A stretch of DNA of 58,462 nucleotides from NCBI GenBank assembly GCA_019419645.1, contig DXZN01000003.1, forward strand, positions 14,535 through 72,996. Direction: 5' to 3'. The notes below the pieces were generated by a model. The model worked only from the letters and a program-made list of their open reading frames with translations. It searched no databases and had not been told where the DNA came from. The position numbers were made by a program, and so were the translations under genes. The stretch comes from Collinsella sp. (GTDB lineage Bacteria; Actinomycetota; Coriobacteriia; Coriobacteriales; Coriobacteriaceae). Below, one piece after another: positions 9,330-17,013 of this stretch; the stretch's first letter is position 1; each line of letters starts with the position of its first letter.

Positions 9330-9860
9330 CTACTTGAGGAGGAAGTTGGGGAGGGGAATGGTGCGGGCCTCGCGATGCTCGGGATCGGCGATGTGGTCGG
9401 CAGGATAGCCACAGACGAGCATGTGATAGGGATAGACGCTCTTGGGCAGGTTGAACTGCTCCTGTGCCACCTCAGGCTTAAAATGGCATACCCAGCACGT
9501 TCCCAGGCCCTGCTCGGTGGCCTCCATCATCATCTGGTCGCACACGATGGACGTATCGATTTCACTGGAATTCATCTGGTCATACGGGCGCACCCAAGCA
9601 TCATCGGTAACGCTGCAAATAAGGAAGACAAGCGGAGCTCCAAAGATAGACCCATCACGAGCAAACCGAGGCTGACAAGCAGCAGCCTTCTCCAACAGCT
9701 CAGGCGTATCCAGCACCATCACACGGGCTGGATGATTATTACAAGCAGAAGGAGCAATCCGCCCCGCCTCAACAATGGCATCCACTACCGACTGCTCAAC
9801 AGGACGGTCCTCAAAAGAACGACAAGAATACCGACCCCGAGCCAGATCCAAATACGACAT
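9330..9860 (-). CDS. Nitroreductase family FMN oxidoreductase
   Basis: 176 aa. The N-terminal RYSCRSFEDRPV motif and APSACNNHP form the FMN-binding site of small nitroreductases, and LGTCWVCHFKP occupies the usual middle position. The C-terminus is short, as in the one-domain subgroup. ATG at 9860 is chosen because GGAAGGG lies 7 bases upstream; a TTG two codons earlier overlaps that site. Substrate is unknown. Confidence 0.88.
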   Translation of the reverse strand: MSYLDLARGRYSCRSFEDRPVEQSVVDAIVEAGRIAPSACNNHPARVMVLDTPELLEKAAACQPRFARDGSIFGAPLVFLICSVTDDAWVRPYDQMNSSEIDTSIVCDQMMMEATEQGLGTCWVCHFKPEVAQEQFNLPKSVYPYHMLVCGYPADHIADPEHREARTIPLPNFLLK

Positions 9861-10142
9861 AACCAAACCCTTCCAAAGTCAGCAAATCAATCCAAAGTAA
9901 AACAAAGGGTACCCAAAGCCCCATCCAGCCAAACGCCCAGCACAGCCCCAAAGTATCCATTCGGGCATAAAAGGTCACATCAGCCAAGACCCAATTACAC
10001 TCAAACCATCAGCCAAAGTTCCCAATGGAGGTACGTAAGGCGAAGGGCCGGCCACGGTTTACTTTCGAACGACTCTGCTACGCAGCCGGAGTGAGAAAGC
10101 AAACCGTGGCCGGCCCTTCGCCGCCGGGACACGTACCCCCAA
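9861..10142. other. Intergenic stretch containing a long inverted repeat
   Basis: 282 bases with no convincing gene. The left 170 bases are unusually rich in A and C on the plus strand (CCAAA and CCCCA words) and differ from the flanking coding DNA. The right part is the inverted repeat listed separately. Confidence 0.6.
10030..10137. repeat. Long perfect inverted repeat (22-bp arms)
   Basis: Arms 10039-10060 and 10101-10122 are perfectly complementary over 22 bases (left arm starts GGCGAAGGGCCGG). An inner CTTTC/GAAAG pair (10062-10066 / 10095-10099) and an outer GGTACGT/ACGTACC pair (10030-10036 / 10131-10137) extend it. It lies just downstream of the DUF47 stop on the minus strand and upstream of the nitroreductase. 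There is no T-run on either side, so it is not an ordinary terminator. Confidence 0.9.
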
Positions 10143-10766
10143 TTAACTGTTCTTCATGACAATCGAATCCACGACATCGGCCACATTCTCGCAGCAGTCG
10201 GCGCAGTACTCCAGGAAGGCGTACACGTCACGCCAGGCGATGACCTCGAGCGGGTCCTTGCCGTTGACATGCAGGTTACGCATGGCGTTGATATAGAGCT
10301 CGTCGGCCTCGGACTCGATGGTGTTGATCTGGATGACGAGTTCGCGCAGGGTCTTGGACTTGCGGTAGTTGGGAAGCTCGACCATAAGGTCCTTCATGGC
10401 GCGGCAGGCGTCGGTCACCTTGTGGGCGATGACGATGGCATCGGGGTGGATGCTCTGGATGTTGGTGAAGTAGACGCGCTGCACGACGCCCTCGATACGA
10501 TCGAGCACGGTGTCGAGCGAGCAGCTCATCAGGTCCAGGTCCTCACGCTCAAGCGGGGTGATAAAGGCGGTGAGCAGGGCGTCCTCAAGCTCATGGTGCT
10601 TCTTGTCCGCCGCGTGCTCAATCGCATGCATCTTATCGAGCATATCGTGGATTTGCGCGGGGTCAAAGTTCTCAAAAATCTTGGTGAGCAGCTCTGCGGC
10701 CTGGACGGCGAGGTCGGCGCAGGCGACGTAGTTGTCAAAGTAGAACGAATCGGGTTTCTTTGCCAT
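10143..10766 (-). CDS. DUF47 PhoU-like phosphate transport regulator
   Basis: 207 aa all-helical protein of the DUF47/PhoU-like family (TIGR00153). Acidic metal-binding-type helices are visible, such as IEHAADKKHHELEDAL, DTVLDRIEGV and IESEADELY. Such proteins are nearly always encoded beside Pit transporters and are thought to regulate them. Here it follows pit by 66 bases on the same strand. It gives the organism a second PhoU-like protein beside that of the pst operon. Confidence 0.92.
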   Translation of the reverse strand: MAKKPDSFYFDNYVACADLAVQAAELLTKIFENFDPAQIHDMLDKMHAIEHAADKKHHELEDALLTAFITPLEREDLDLMSCSLDTVLDRIEGVVQRVYFTNIQSIHPDAIVIAHKVTDACRAMKDLMVELPNYRKSKTLRELVIQINTIESEADELYINAMRNLHVNGKDPLEVIAWRDVYAFLEYCADCCENVADVVDSIVMKNS

Positions 10767-10832
10767 GAGTGGTCCTTTCGAGGCGAAGACGGGTGGGCGA
10801 GGTAATGCGGTCCGGATGGACGTTCGGTTTGA

Positions 10833-11882
10833 CTAGAGGAACATCATGAACAGCTTGGCCATGACAAAGCTGATGAGTCCGCAGGCGGGGAAGGTGAAGA
10901 ACCAGGCGAACATCATGTCCTTGACCACGCCGAAGTTGATGGCCGAAAGGCGCTTGACGGCACCGACACCCATAATGGCGCAGGTCTTGATGTGCGTGGA
11001 GGACACGGGGATGCCGGTAAGGGTGGCAAGTAGCAGGTTCGCGGCGCCTGCCAGGTCGGCGGAGAAACCCTGGTACTTTTCGAGCTTGACCATGCTCTGG
11101 CCGACGGACTTGATGATGCGCTCGCCGCCCACACTGGTGCCGATGCCCATGGTGGCCGAGCACAGCAGCATAATCCAGATGGGGATGCCGGCATCGCCGA
11201 CGCTCGTCTGGCCGCTGGCAAAGGCCACGCCTAAAAAGAGCACGCCGATGAACTTCTGTCCATCCTGCGCGCCGTGCATAAAGCTCATGGCCGCAGCGCT
11301 TGCGATCTGAGCGTATTTAAAGAAGACATTGGCACGTCGCCTGTTGGCGGCGGCGAAAAGAATCGAGACGAGCTTGCACAGGACCCAGCCCATGACAAAG
11401 CCCAGGCCGATGGAGAGCGCCAGGCCGTAGATGACCTTCATCCACTCGTGGACGTTGACGCTGCTCGCACCGCCGAGGGCGATGGCGGCACCGGTCAGGC
11501 CGGCGATAAGGCTGTGGCTTTGCGAGGTGGGGATGCCAAAACGCGACGCTGTGGCGCCGTAGACGACGATGGAGAACAGCGCCGCGCACAGGCAGGCGAG
11601 CGCCATGGTGCTGTTTCCGCCAAAGTCGACAATATGGGAGATGGTGTTGGCGACGCTCGCGTTAAAGTGCGTCATGATGAGCACGCCAAGGAAGTTGAAT
11701 GCGGCACTCATGAGGATGGCGGCGCGGGCGGGCATGCAACGCGTAGTGACGCAGGTCGCGATGGCGTTGGGTGCGTCGGTCCATCCATTGACGAAGATGG
11801 CGCCGAGCGCGAGGATCACGGTGACGGCAAGGACTGGGTTCGACACAAGTTGGCCGAGGAAGGTTGAGAACGTTACGTCCAT
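10833..11882 (-). CDS. pit: Inorganic phosphate transporter, Pit family
   Basis: 349 aa with about ten membrane segments. The two Pit signatures are present: NGWTDAPNAIATCVTTR near the N-terminus and GAQDGQKFIGVLFLG in the second half, with SSTHIKTCAIMGVG after it. Low-affinity, ion-coupled phosphate (metal-phosphate) uptake. It is first in an operon with the DUF47 gene. Together with pstSCAB it means high- and low-affinity phosphate uptake lie within 10 kb. Confidence 0.94.
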   Translation of the reverse strand: MDVTFSTFLGQLVSNPVLAVTVILALGAIFVNGWTDAPNAIATCVTTRCMPARAAILMSAAFNFLGVLIMTHFNASVANTISHIVDFGGNSTMALACLCAALFSIVVYGATASRFGIPTSQSHSLIAGLTGAAIALGGASSVNVHEWMKVIYGLALSIGLGFVMGWVLCKLVSILFAAANRRRANVFFKYAQIASAAAMSFMHGAQDGQKFIGVLFLGVAFASGQTSVGDAGIPIWIMLLCSATMGIGTSVGGERIIKSVGQSMVKLEKYQGFSADLAGAANLLLATLTGIPVSSTHIKTCAIMGVGAVKRLSAINFGVVKDMMFAWFFTFPACGLISFVMAKLFMMFL

Positions 11883-12130
11883 ATATGGGCTTTCTCGAAG
11901 TTTGCAGGCACGTTACAGAAACATGATAAATCGTATCACCTCCTGCGGGTTTCTTTACCGAGTTCTGATGGGAGCAGTGAATTTTTTGGCACTAAAAATG
12001 AATATTAGCCCTGTTGACCGTGGGTGTTCTTTTTGCTAACACACCATGAGGACACGTGCGCGCCCCAACACCCCAAAACCACAGTCTGTTCGCTTTACAA
12101 TATGCAAACATGCGTTCGATAATAGGAGAC

Positions 12131-12469
12131 ATGGAATATCGACGGACAGACGGCAAAACTCGGCGCGTGCACAAGCAGTATGTGGACGTCGTGACCCGCA
12201 TCCTTGCGGGCGGACAAGTCGTGCCGGTCACCGTCTGCTGGGTCGACGGCCGTTGCTTTACGATCGACGAAATTATCTCGACCACCGGGTTTGGCCTGAC
12301 GGTTCACGGCATTCGTACGGCAACCTATAAGGTACGTTTTGGCGGACATGCGACCGAGTTGTATCTGGAGGACCAAACGCGTGAGCGGGCGGATGGCTCG
12401 CAGACGCATGTGATGCGTTGGTGGGTATGGGCGTTTGACCGCACGCTTGAGGGCGAGCGCCGCAGGTAA
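12131..12469 (+). CDS. Conserved small protein of unknown function
   Basis: 112 aa from ATG 12131; ATG 12110 is a second possible start. I do not recognise a named family with confidence. The middle contains VPVTVCWVDGRCFTIDEII then VHGIRTATYKVRFGGHATELYLED, alternating hydrophobic strands that suggest a small beta-barrel. The C-terminus is basic. A TACAAT -10-like box (12096-12101) would place the transcript start only about 2-25 bases before the ATG. A GGAG at 12125-12128 is only 2 bases from ATG 12131, too close to be a good site, so start choice is uncertain. Confidence 0.6.
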   Translation: MEYRRTDGKTRRVHKQYVDVVTRILAGGQVVPVTVCWVDGRCFTIDEIISTTGFGLTVHGIRTATYKVRFGGHATELYLEDQTRERADGSQTHVMRWWVWAFDRTLEGERRR

Positions 12470-12548
12470 GAGCGCACGGCATTCGGGTACAATGGCAGGG
12501 ATCTTGTCACCTACGGCGCTGTCGTGGCGCTTTTTGAAAGGACGAAGT

Positions 12549-13244
12549 ATGAACGATATTCAGGGCTATCAGAACGGCCCCGTCGAGACCGGCGCAAGCC
12601 GCGCCAAGGAGATGTCGCCGCGCGCGTACAATCTCGCCATGTCCGCCCTCATCTTCTTGGGCTTTTGCGCCATGGGCGCTGGCGCCTACTTTACGAGCAC
12701 CATGTCGTTTGCCCGCATGATGATGAGCGGCGCCGCCCTGCCACTGGTCTTTGGCTCGTTTATTTTAACCATCGTCGGCATGGTCATGATGTCGGCTGCT
12801 GCCAGCAAACAGTCCGTGGGCCTGTCACTCGTGGGCTACGTGGTCTTTGCGAGCACCTTTGGCCTGACGGCGTCGTTTGGTCTTGCCAACTACGACCTGC
12901 CTACCATTAACACCGCCTTTATCGCCACGGCCGCCATCACCTTTGTCTTTGGTGCGCTGGGCGTGACCTTCCCCAAGTTCTTCCAGCGTGTGTATGGCAT
13001 TGGTTTTGGCATCCTGCTTGCCACGATTCTGGTCGAGATCGTGCTGATGTTCATGGGCGTTTCGCAGTCCATCACCGACCTGATCGTGATCGTGGTGTTC
13101 GCCGGCTTCATCGGCTACGACACCTATGTGGCAACGACGGTGCCGCCCACGCTGCCCAACGCCGTGCTCATGGCATCCAACCTGTTCGTGGACATCATCA
13201 ACGTGTTCCTGCGCATTCTGAACATCCTCGGCCGTCGCGATTAA
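12549..13244 (+). CDS. Bax inhibitor-1 / YccA family membrane protein
   Basis: 231 aa. A hydrophilic N-terminus of about 40 residues is followed by seven predicted membrane helices. The BI-1 C-terminal pattern is present (FAGFIGYDTY, LFVDIINVFLRILNILGRRD), including the acidic residues near the last helices associated with calcium/proton leak. ATG at 12549 follows GAAAGGA. It is an integral inner-membrane protein; its physiological role in bacteria is not settled. Confidence 0.88.
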   Translation: MNDIQGYQNGPVETGASRAKEMSPRAYNLAMSALIFLGFCAMGAGAYFTSTMSFARMMMSGAALPLVFGSFILTIVGMVMMSAAASKQSVGLSLVGYVVFASTFGLTASFGLANYDLPTINTAFIATAAITFVFGALGVTFPKFFQRVYGIGFGILLATILVEIVLMFMGVSQSITDLIVIVVFAGFIGYDTYVATTVPPTLPNAVLMASNLFVDIINVFLRILNILGRRD

Positions 13245-13293
13245 AGCGCGGCATTGCGATGCTCCCTGCCGGACACGGTAAAACGATGCGAAA

Positions 13294-13320
13294 GGCGGTC
13301 CTTCGGGGCCGTCTTTTTTG
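13294..13320 (+). terminator. Terminator after the BI-1 gene
   Basis: GGCGGTCC / GGGCCGTC stem with a TTCG tetraloop-like turn and a T6 run (13312-13319). Confidence 0.75.
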
Positions 13321-13384
13321 TGCGCGGCGGGGTATCATGGATGGGAAAAGCCGATAGCGGCAGCGACAGGAAAGGTGGCCATGT

Positions 13385-14512
13385 ATGGCAGACGTCGACA
13401 ACAGGAACCGTAACCGCAGGTCCAACCGAGCGGGTCAGCCCAATCCCAAGCGCGAGGCGCGTGCCAAGGCCGCCGAGCGCCATGTGGCGGCTGTGTCCGA
13501 GGCCTGCGCCAAGGACATCGAGCGTTCGCTTGCCGGCGTGCGCGAGTTCGATGGTATGCCTGCCGGTTTTGTCGCGGCGATGAAGGCCAAGGTCCAGAAG
13601 GCAGCGGCTGCTGAGGAGCAAGCTGCCGAGGACGTCTAGGCCGCTGTCGATGTCGAGGCAGCGCCCGAGCCCGAGGCAGCGCCCGAGCCCGTCGAGGAGC
13701 CTGCCGAGGAAATCGCCGAAGCTGAGTCCGCGCCTGCTGAGGAGCCCGCTCCGGCTCTGCCCGAGGTCACCGTGCTCGATGCCTCCGCCACGCAGGTCAT
13801 CTTGGACAACGGTCGTGGCTATGCGCAGTTCTGCGACATGGCCGTGCTCGCCTTTGCCTCGTTCACCAACCCGGGCGGTGGCTATATTCAGGGTTATCTG
13901 GGTCAGGAGGCCACGCTGTGCGCCGATTCGTATCTGTACAACGTGCTCGACAAGCAGCGTAAGTGGTACGGCGAGAACCGTCGCCGCAACATCAACTGCG
14001 AGCTCTATCGTAACCGCGCCCTGGTGGTGCCTGCGGTGCGCTTCGACCGCAACCACGTGCATGCATACGCCGACGTGATCGTGGCCGCCGCGCCTAACGT
14101 TAAGCGTGCCCGCCAGGAGTATCGCGTGAGCGATGATGCTCTGCTGGATGCTCTGCGCGACCGCATCCGCTTTGTCCTTGCCATCTGCGACGAGTTGGGT
14201 CGCGAGAAGCTCGTGCTGGGCGCATGGGGCTGCGACAACAACGGCTTTGATGCCGAGGCCGTGGCCGAGCTCTTCCGCAAGGAACTCGCATCGGGCGACT
14301 TCAAGGTCAAGCAGGTCTTCTTTGCCGTGCCCTCTACGCGCTGGGACGAGGACTTCGCCAAGTTCGAGCACGTGTTGGCAAACTTCCCCGAGCGCAACGA
14401 GGAGTCCTATGCCCAGGTTGCCGCCCGTGCTGCGGCCGCCCGTGCCGCCGAGCAGGCTCAGGTCGCTGCCGAGGATGACGAGGATGACGACGACTGGCGC
14501 AAGTACCTGTAA
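13385..14512 (+). pseudogene. TIGR02452-type PARG-like macrodomain protein interrupted by in-frame TAG
   Basis: One reading frame from ATG 13385 to TAA 14512 is broken only by TAG at 13637-13639. The first part (84 aa) is basic and helical; the second part begins in an Ala/Pro/Glu linker and carries a microbial poly(ADP-ribose) glycohydrolase-like macrodomain (FTNPGGGYIQGYLGQEATLC and VIVAAAPNV). The tail is acidic (DDEDDDDW). The canonical catalytic QEE of this family reads QEA here, removing the second glutamate. No good ribosome site was seen for a restart after the stop; the next ATG is 13772. It may be a pseudogene, a read-through product, or a recent point mutation; loss of the catalytic Glu could instead mean an ADP-ribose reader. 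Confidence 0.75.
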
Positions 14513-14537
14513 ACGGTGCGCGTGATGCGATATACCG

Positions 14538-14569
14538 AGCCGACGGGGGCTGCTCCCGCCGGCTTTTTA
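14538..14569 (+). terminator. Terminator after the macrodomain gene
   Basis: AGCCGACGGG / CCCGCCGGCT stem (one mismatch) with a 7-base loop followed by TTTTTATT. Confidence 0.75.
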
Positions 14570-14587
14570 TTGAGTGGGGAGCTTACG

Positions 14588-15247
14588 ATGAAAAACGTTC
14601 TGTGCTTTGGTGACAGCAACACCTATGGCTATGATCCGGCTGGTATGCGCGATGGCACCGCGGTGCGCTATGCGCAGGATGTGCGCTGGTGCGGCGTGGC
14701 CCAACGTGACTTAGGCGAGGGCTGGCATGTAATTGAAGAAGGCCTCAACGGCCGCACGACGGTACGCGACGATATGTGCCATCTGGACACCAATCTTAAC
14801 GGCATCCGCGCGCTGCCGATGCTGCTCGAGGCTCATAAGCCGCTGGATGCGATCGTTATTATGCTGGGAACTAACGATTGCAAGACGGTCTTTAACGTGA
14901 CAGCTTCCGATATCGCCCGTGGCGCCATGGCGCTGATTCGCGCCGTCCGCGCGTTTCCGTGGACCGACGCTGCGCCTTGCCCGCGCATCCTGCTGATGGC
15001 TCCTATCAAGATCAAGCCGCAGATCGCCGATGTGTATATGACTGACTTTGACGAGCATTCCGTTGAGGCATCTGAGCATTTTGGCGAGTACTATGCGCAC
15101 GTGGCCGAGCAGTTTGGCTGCGACTTTTTGAATGCCGCCGAGTTTGCCGAGCCGGGCGATATCGACTATCTGCATATGATGCCCGAAAGCCACGAGAGCC
15201 TGGGTCACGCCGTGGCAGCCAAGCTCAAAGAGATGCTCGGTGAGTAG
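14588..15247 (+). CDS. SGNH/GDSL-family hydrolase
   Basis: 219 aa. Block I CFGDSNTYGYDP carries the nucleophile Ser, GLNGRTT supplies the oxyanion Gly, IVIMLGTNDCK is block III, and the C-terminal DYLHMMPESHESLG contains the Asp-x-x-His dyad. Similar proteins are esterases or arylesterase-like hydrolases acting on small or sugar-linked esters; no signal peptide is seen, so it is likely cytoplasmic. ATG at 14588 follows GGGGAG with 5-base spacing. Confidence 0.88.
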   Translation: MKNVLCFGDSNTYGYDPAGMRDGTAVRYAQDVRWCGVAQRDLGEGWHVIEEGLNGRTTVRDDMCHLDTNLNGIRALPMLLEAHKPLDAIVIMLGTNDCKTVFNVTASDIARGAMALIRAVRAFPWTDAAPCPRILLMAPIKIKPQIADVYMTDFDEHSVEASEHFGEYYAHVAEQFGCDFLNAAEFAEPGDIDYLHMMPESHESLGHAVAAKLKEMLGE

Positions 15248-15256
15248 CACGGCCCC

Positions 15257-15296
15257 AAGCCACCGCAAAGGGGACAGGCGCCTTTGCGGTGGTTTT
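15257..15296 (+). repeat. Palindromic element A (CGCAAAGGGGACAGGC type), also terminator-like
   Basis: Arms CCACCGCAAAGG (15260-15271) and CCTTTGCGGTGG (15281-15292) enclose GGACAGGCG, followed by TTTT. It lies 12 bases after the GDSL stop and would terminate that gene. It is the same element, in opposite orientation, as the one at 15952-15992. Confidence 0.9.
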
Positions 15297-15326
15297 GCCC
15301 GGGTAAACGAACGGATTGGCTGCCAT

Positions 15327-15938
15327 ATGGGCATGGACGAGCTCATCGACCTCTTTGCCGAGGGCGATGAGCTCGTCTCCAATACCGCTTTTGAGGATTT
15401 GGATCTTGCCTACGACGTGGCGAACGGCGCGACCTTCGATGGCGTTGTGTTCCGATCTTGCGAGTTCGATAGCGTTGACTGGAGCGGCTCGACGTTTCGC
15501 GACGTGGTGTTTCGCGGTTGCCGCTTTATCCGCTGCAACATGGAAGGCTGCTGGCTCAGCCGCTGCGACTTCGTTGACTGCTCGGCACCGGGACTCAACT
15601 TGCTCAAGGCGCGCCTGTCGAGCGTGTCGTTTGGATCGTGCGATTTGAGCTATGCGAACCTTTCGGAGGGACGCATTGGCCCCATGGCTGCGCGTGACAC
15701 GCGTTTGACCGAGGCCGCACTCCAGGGGGCAAAGCTGGGGCAATTGCGCTTGGACGGCTGCGACCTGACGCGAATCGATGTGTTCAAGACGCCGCTTTCC
15801 GGCGTGGATGTATCGCGATGCGCGTTCGCGGCCCCTGTCATCTCGGGCGACTACCGTGAGCTGCGGGGCCTGACGGTCAATGCCGAGCAGGCACTTGCGC
15901 TCTCGGGTTTGTTGGGAATTCAACTCGCCGACGGCTAG
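15327..15938 (+). CDS. Pentapeptide-repeat protein
   Basis: 203 aa from ATG 15327 (ATG 15333 also possible). From about residue 15 it shows repeated five-residue units with a central Phe/Leu and small residues before it (ATFDGVVFRSCEFDS, STFRDVVFRGC, SYANLSEG, AALQGAKL), the pattern of a right-handed quadrilateral beta-helix. Cys is frequent within the repeats. Some family members bind DNA gyrase or act as scaffolds; no specific role can be assigned. No strong ribosome site is seen. It is bracketed by two inverted copies of the same palindromic element. Confidence 0.8.
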   Translation: MGMDELIDLFAEGDELVSNTAFEDLDLAYDVANGATFDGVVFRSCEFDSVDWSGSTFRDVVFRGCRFIRCNMEGCWLSRCDFVDCSAPGLNLLKARLSSVSFGSCDLSYANLSEGRIGPMAARDTRLTEAALQGAKLGQLRLDGCDLTRIDVFKTPLSGVDVSRCAFAAPVISGDYRELRGLTVNAEQALALSGLLGIQLADG

Positions 15939-15951
15939 ACGTCAAAAAGGA

Positions 15952-15992
15952 AAAACCGCCGCAAAGGTGCCTGTCCCCTTTGCGGCGGTTTT
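15952..15992. repeat. Palindromic element B, inverted copy of element A, bidirectional terminator-like
   Basis: Perfect 16-bp arms AAAACCGCCGCAAAGG (15952-15967) / CCTTTGCGGCGGTTTT (15977-15992) with loop TGCCTGTCC. It sits between the convergent pentapeptide gene and thiD and carries T-runs on both strands, so it can terminate both. Confidence 0.92.
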
Positions 15993-16004
15993 GGGCTGCG
16001 AATC

Positions 16005-16835
16005 TTAATACTGCCACATGTGGTTGACGGGGCCAGAGCCTTTGCCCATGTCAAAGCCGGCGGCGAGAGCGCCGGTTAGGTAGGCCTTGCCGGCGTTGAC
16101 GGCATCGGCAAGATCCATGCCCTGGGCCAGCGCGCAGGCGATGGCGGACGAAAGCGTGCAGCCGGTGCCGTGTGTGTTGTCGGTCTCGATGCGCTTGTGG
16201 CGGAACCACGTGGTGAGCGGATCGCCCAGATGGCTGCCCTCGTCATCGAGCGGCGCGGGTTCGGCCAATACATCGTTGGCCTCGTTGACAAGATGCCCAC
16301 CCTTAACGAGGGATGCGCAACCAAAGCGGCGGGTGAGGAGCATGGCAGCATTTTGCTGTGTGCGCTCGGAGTCGACCTCGTAGTCAAGCAGGGCCATGGC
16401 CTCGGGAATATTGGGCGTGATGACGGTTGCCAGTGGGAACAGGCGGCGGGTGAGCGCCTCGGCGGCATCTTCGGCAATCAGCCGTGCGCCCGAGGTGGCT
16501 ACCATGACGGGGTCGACGACCACGTTTGTCGCGTTCCAGGCGCTCAGGCGGTCGGCGATAACCTCGATAATCTCGGCAGAGGAAACCATGCCGATCTTGA
16601 CGGCGCTGGGGCGGATATCGTCAAATACGGCGTCGATCTGCGCAGCGACGATATCCGGGGAGATGTTCTGTACGGCGGTGACGCCTAGGGTGTTCTGTGC
16701 GGTGATAGCGGTGATGGCCGTCTCGGCATACAGGCGGTGCGCCGTGATGGTCTTGATGTCGGCCTGAATGCCGGCGCCACCGCTGGAATCGGATCCTGCG
16801 ATGGACAGAACGGCAGGTACCTTACTGCGATCCAT
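16005..16835 (-). CDS. thiD: Hydroxymethylpyrimidine/phosphomethylpyrimidine kinase ThiD
   Basis: 276 aa, ribokinase-like fold. AGSDSSGGAGIQADIKT at the N-terminus binds the pyrimidine, VVVDPVMVATSG follows, and DNTHGTGCTLSSAIA holds the catalytic and anion-hole residues. It phosphorylates HMP and HMP-P for thiamine synthesis. GGGAG precedes the ATG by 5 bases. It lies 178 bases after thiC on the same strand, with a hairpin in the gap, so it may have its own promoter. Confidence 0.95.
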   Translation of the reverse strand: MDRSKVPAVLSIAGSDSSGGAGIQADIKTITAHRLYAETAITAITAQNTLGVTAVQNISPDIVAAQIDAVFDDIRPSAVKIGMVSSAEIIEVIADRLSAWNATNVVVDPVMVATSGARLIAEDAAEALTRRLFPLATVITPNIPEAMALLDYEVDSERTQQNAAMLLTRRFGCASLVKGGHLVNEANDVLAEPAPLDDEGSHLGDPLTTWFRHKRIETDNTHGTGCTLSSAIACALAQGMDLADAVNAGKAYLTGALAAGFDMGKGSGPVNHMWQY

Positions 16836-16889
16836 GTTTGCTCCCTTGTTCGGTCGGAATCAAATGGGTCTTTAAGCCCGCATTATAAA

Positions 16890-16922
16890 GATGCCCGGGC
16901 CGACTCTATGTCGAACCCGGGC
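16890..16922 (-). terminator. Hairpin between thiC and thiD
   Basis: On the minus strand GCCCGGG and an inner GAC/GTC pair with CCCGGGC, followed by ATCTTTATAAT. It is terminator-like with a weak T-run; the TATAAT could also be a -10 box for thiD. Confidence 0.5.
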
Positions 16923-17013
16923 GGGCGATGCAATCTTTACGCAAATGTAAGCAAATGTTCACACGTCAACAATTGACGAACACCATGTTACCGATTGTGG
17001 CTCCGGTGACGAG

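Noticed and set aside
13637..13639. TAG as a pyrrolysine codon
   Set aside because: It falls in a low-complexity Ala/Pro/Glu linker rather than an active site, and nothing here suggests a pyl system.
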